Positions 5,933 to 6,522 of a DNA stretch of 6,522 nucleotides are shown here, one piece after another; positions within the stretch are counted from its first letter, which is position 1; every line of letters starts with the position of its first letter. Where the stretch lies: contig CAJONF010000257.1 in the NCBI GenBank assembly GCA_905236665.1, positions 1 through 6,522 on the forward strand, written 5' to 3'. This DNA is from an uncultured Selenomonadaceae bacterium (GTDB lineage: Bacteria > Bacillota > Negativicutes > Selenomonadales > Selenomonadaceae). The position numbers were made by a program, and so were the translations under genes. The notes beneath the pieces were generated by a model. The model did no database searches. It saw nothing but the letters and a program-made list of their open reading frames with translations, and was not told the origin of the DNA.

Positions 5933-6128
5933 TGTTGGTAAATTCGTAACCTGTACGGTAAGCGACAACGCAACGAACTTTGAGGTCGACAAGGATGTCG
6001 GCCGCGCCGGCTTGATGAGCGTGATGCGAATCAGCGGCGCACTCTCGACCAACTTCAGCGCACACGTTACGGAAGTTAAACGTCAACGCCCCTGCGAGGC
6101 GGTTTTTCTTTTGCATACTTTTCTTTGA
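5922..6128 (+). pseudogene. Start-less coding-like frame inside the repeat element
   Basis: The frame is open from just after TAG 5919-5921 to TGA 6126-6128 and includes KFVTCTVSDNATNF, EVDKDVGRAG and LMSVMRISGALSTNF. It has protein-like composition but no start codon ahead of the interior TTG-ATG near residue 36, and no ribosome site. I do not recognise it. It may be a captured gene fragment carried by the element. On the opposite strand a longer frame (6374 to 5925) also stays open, so the openness may only reflect high GC. Expression is doubtful. Confidence 0.3.
6087..6107 (+). terminator. Weak terminator-like hairpin
   Basis: CGCC (6087-6090) pairs with GGCG (6098-6101) around a 7-base loop and is followed by GTTTTTCTTTT. 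The stem is only 4 bp, so activity is doubtful. It lies inside the MITE-like element, at the 3' side of the coding-like frame. Confidence 0.3.
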
Positions 6129-6147
6129 CCGAACAAAGAAAAGTATG
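6114..6147. repeat. Perfect 14-bp inverted repeat hairpin
   Basis: CATACTTTTCTTTG (6114-6127) and CAAAGAAAAGTATG (6134-6147) are exact complements around the loop ACCGAA. No T-tract follows on either strand. A smaller hairpin ACCCG-TTGA-CGGGT (6153-6166) comes right after. Such internal palindromes are typical of small intergenic repeat elements, and the RNA would fold strongly. Confidence 0.75.
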
Positions 6148-6309
6148 ACACAACCCGTTGACGGGTGATAACAGCCCATGCAATGAACTTGCTCGGAGTT
6201 TAACCAACAACCCCTAGGAACTAGAATGTCCCATTCCTGATGGCTACTTGCGTTTTTTTGACGCTCCACAGATAAGTTTCCTTTAACTGTTGGAAGCCTC
6301 TTTTTAATT

Positions 6310-6462
6310 GTGGACAAAGTCGTTGATTCTGCTAAAAAGCAAGGGCAGAAGGAAAGAGCTGTCCGTGAACTCAAAGCTAAAATAAAACGCGATATGCAAG
6401 CGGTGATATTGAAACAGCGTAACGAATCGATAGGCGCGGAAATAGCATTAGAATACCTTTGA
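6310..6462 (+). CDS. Small Lys/Arg-rich helical ORF or gene remnant, unknown
   Basis: From GTG 6310 to TGA 6460-6462 the frame encodes 50 residues, including VDKVVDSAKKQGQKERAVRE, LKAKIKRDMQAVILKQR and IGAEIALEYL. The pattern is strongly charged and amphipathic, suggesting one or two long helices, perhaps a coiled coil. The frame is also open upstream to 6262 (RSTDKFPLTVGSLFLI), which reads as protein too, so this may be the 3' end of a larger gene truncated near the MITE-like element. GGAAG at 6292-6296 is 13 bases before the GTG and is a poor ribosome site. I do not recognise a family. It could be a small nucleic-acid-binding or antitoxin-like protein, but nothing in the sequence proves this. 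Confidence 0.4.
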   Translation: MDKVVDSAKKQGQKERAVRELKAKIKRDMQAVILKQRNESIGAEIALEYL

Positions 6463-6522
6463 ACTTATCATACGCGCCGTAAGACGCATATTGATTTTTC
6501 AAATCAACAAAGCTAAAATAAA
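6372..6522 (+). repeat. 15-bp direct repeat, second copy at the window end
   Basis: CAAAGCTAAAATAAA occurs at 6372-6386, inside the small ORF, and again at 6508-6522, exactly the last base of the window. The copies are 136 bp apart. The match may continue beyond the window, in which case a tandem duplication or repeat unit of 136 bp begins here. Confidence 0.6.
6491..6507. repeat. AT-rich hairpin near the right edge
   Basis: TTGATTT (6491-6497) pairs with AAATCAA (6501-6507) around a 3-base loop. It lies 28 bases after the stop of the small ORF and is not followed by a T-tract on the + strand, so terminator function is uncertain. Confidence 0.4.

Larger units (their letters stand above)
5928..6214. 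mobile_element. MITE-like element with terminal inverted repeats
   Basis: The left end (TAGGGGCTGTTGGTAAATT, 5926-5944) and the reverse complement of the right end (6197-6216, TAGGGGTTGTTGGTTAAACT) agree over about 19 positions with two mismatches and one gap. GGGG...CCCC termini are flanked by TA on both sides (5926-5927 and 6215-6216), as expected from a two-base TA target duplication (known for IS630/mariner-type and some IS5-type elements). At 287 bp with no transposase, it fits a non-autonomous miniature element. It has inserted in, or carries at its edge, the TAGGAAC array. It holds a 14-bp hairpin and a gene-like open frame. Its interior is visibly richer in GC than the flanking DNA. 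The parent family is not identified. Confidence 0.6.

Noticed and set aside
5925..6374. 149-residue - strand frame across the far-right region
   Set aside because: It runs through both ends and the hairpin of the MITE-like element and into antisense of the small + strand ORF. Composition (many Cys, His, Ser, Arg) is that of a shadow frame.
1..6522. CRISPR array, tRNA or rRNA genes, prophage or defence modules
   Set aside because: No regularly spaced repeats, cloverleaf or rRNA-like sequence, and no matching protein families were seen on either strand.

Overview
The window is an ordinary chromosomal stretch of a low-to-moderate GC bacterium that ends on the right in a repeat-rich patch. It uses the standard genetic code. 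A meso-diaminopimelate dehydrogenase, a HisZ-type regulatory subunit and the codon style suggest an anaerobic Bacillota, perhaps a Negativicute. That placement is an inference, because no rRNA or marker gene is present.

Left part (1-1900, + strand). After a possible short C-terminal tail of an upstream gene comes ddh, encoding meso-diaminopimelate dehydrogenase (lysine and peptidoglycan precursor synthesis). Its reading frame is intact over the whole family length except for one TGA in the place of a conserved glycine codon. Three bases after ddh, and in the same frame, begins an unrecognised proline-rich protein with one membrane segment. A 9-bp hairpin lies just behind its stop, and a strong stem-loop terminator at 1866-1893 can serve both this unit and the convergent gene beyond it.

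Middle (1912-4436). An AIM24/TIGR00266-family protein on the - strand, best started at a TTG codon behind a good Shine-Dalgarno sequence, is divergent from hisZ. The two appear to be driven by interleaved promoters in a gap of about 90 bp. hisZ (regulatory subunit of ATP phosphoribosyltransferase) overlaps by ATGA a small HD-domain phosphohydrolase gene; the pair ends at a terminator at 4404-4436. No hisG or other his gene is visible.

Right part (4509-5845, - strand). A complete class I/II PLP-dependent aminotransferase has its own promoter, ribosome binding site and terminator. It converges on the hisZ-HD unit.

Far right (about 5850-6522). This holds no confident full-length gene. It contains TAGGAAC-like heptamer repeats and a 287-bp non-autonomous, MITE-like element with near-identical terminal inverted repeats and TA at both flanks. 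The element contains a gene-like open frame without a start and a perfect 14-bp hairpin. To its right are a small lysine/arginine-rich ORF or gene remnant, and a 15-bp direct repeat whose second copy ends exactly at the last base. The most noteworthy signals are the single opal codon in ddh and the MITE-like element. I see no CRISPR array, phage module or defence system.
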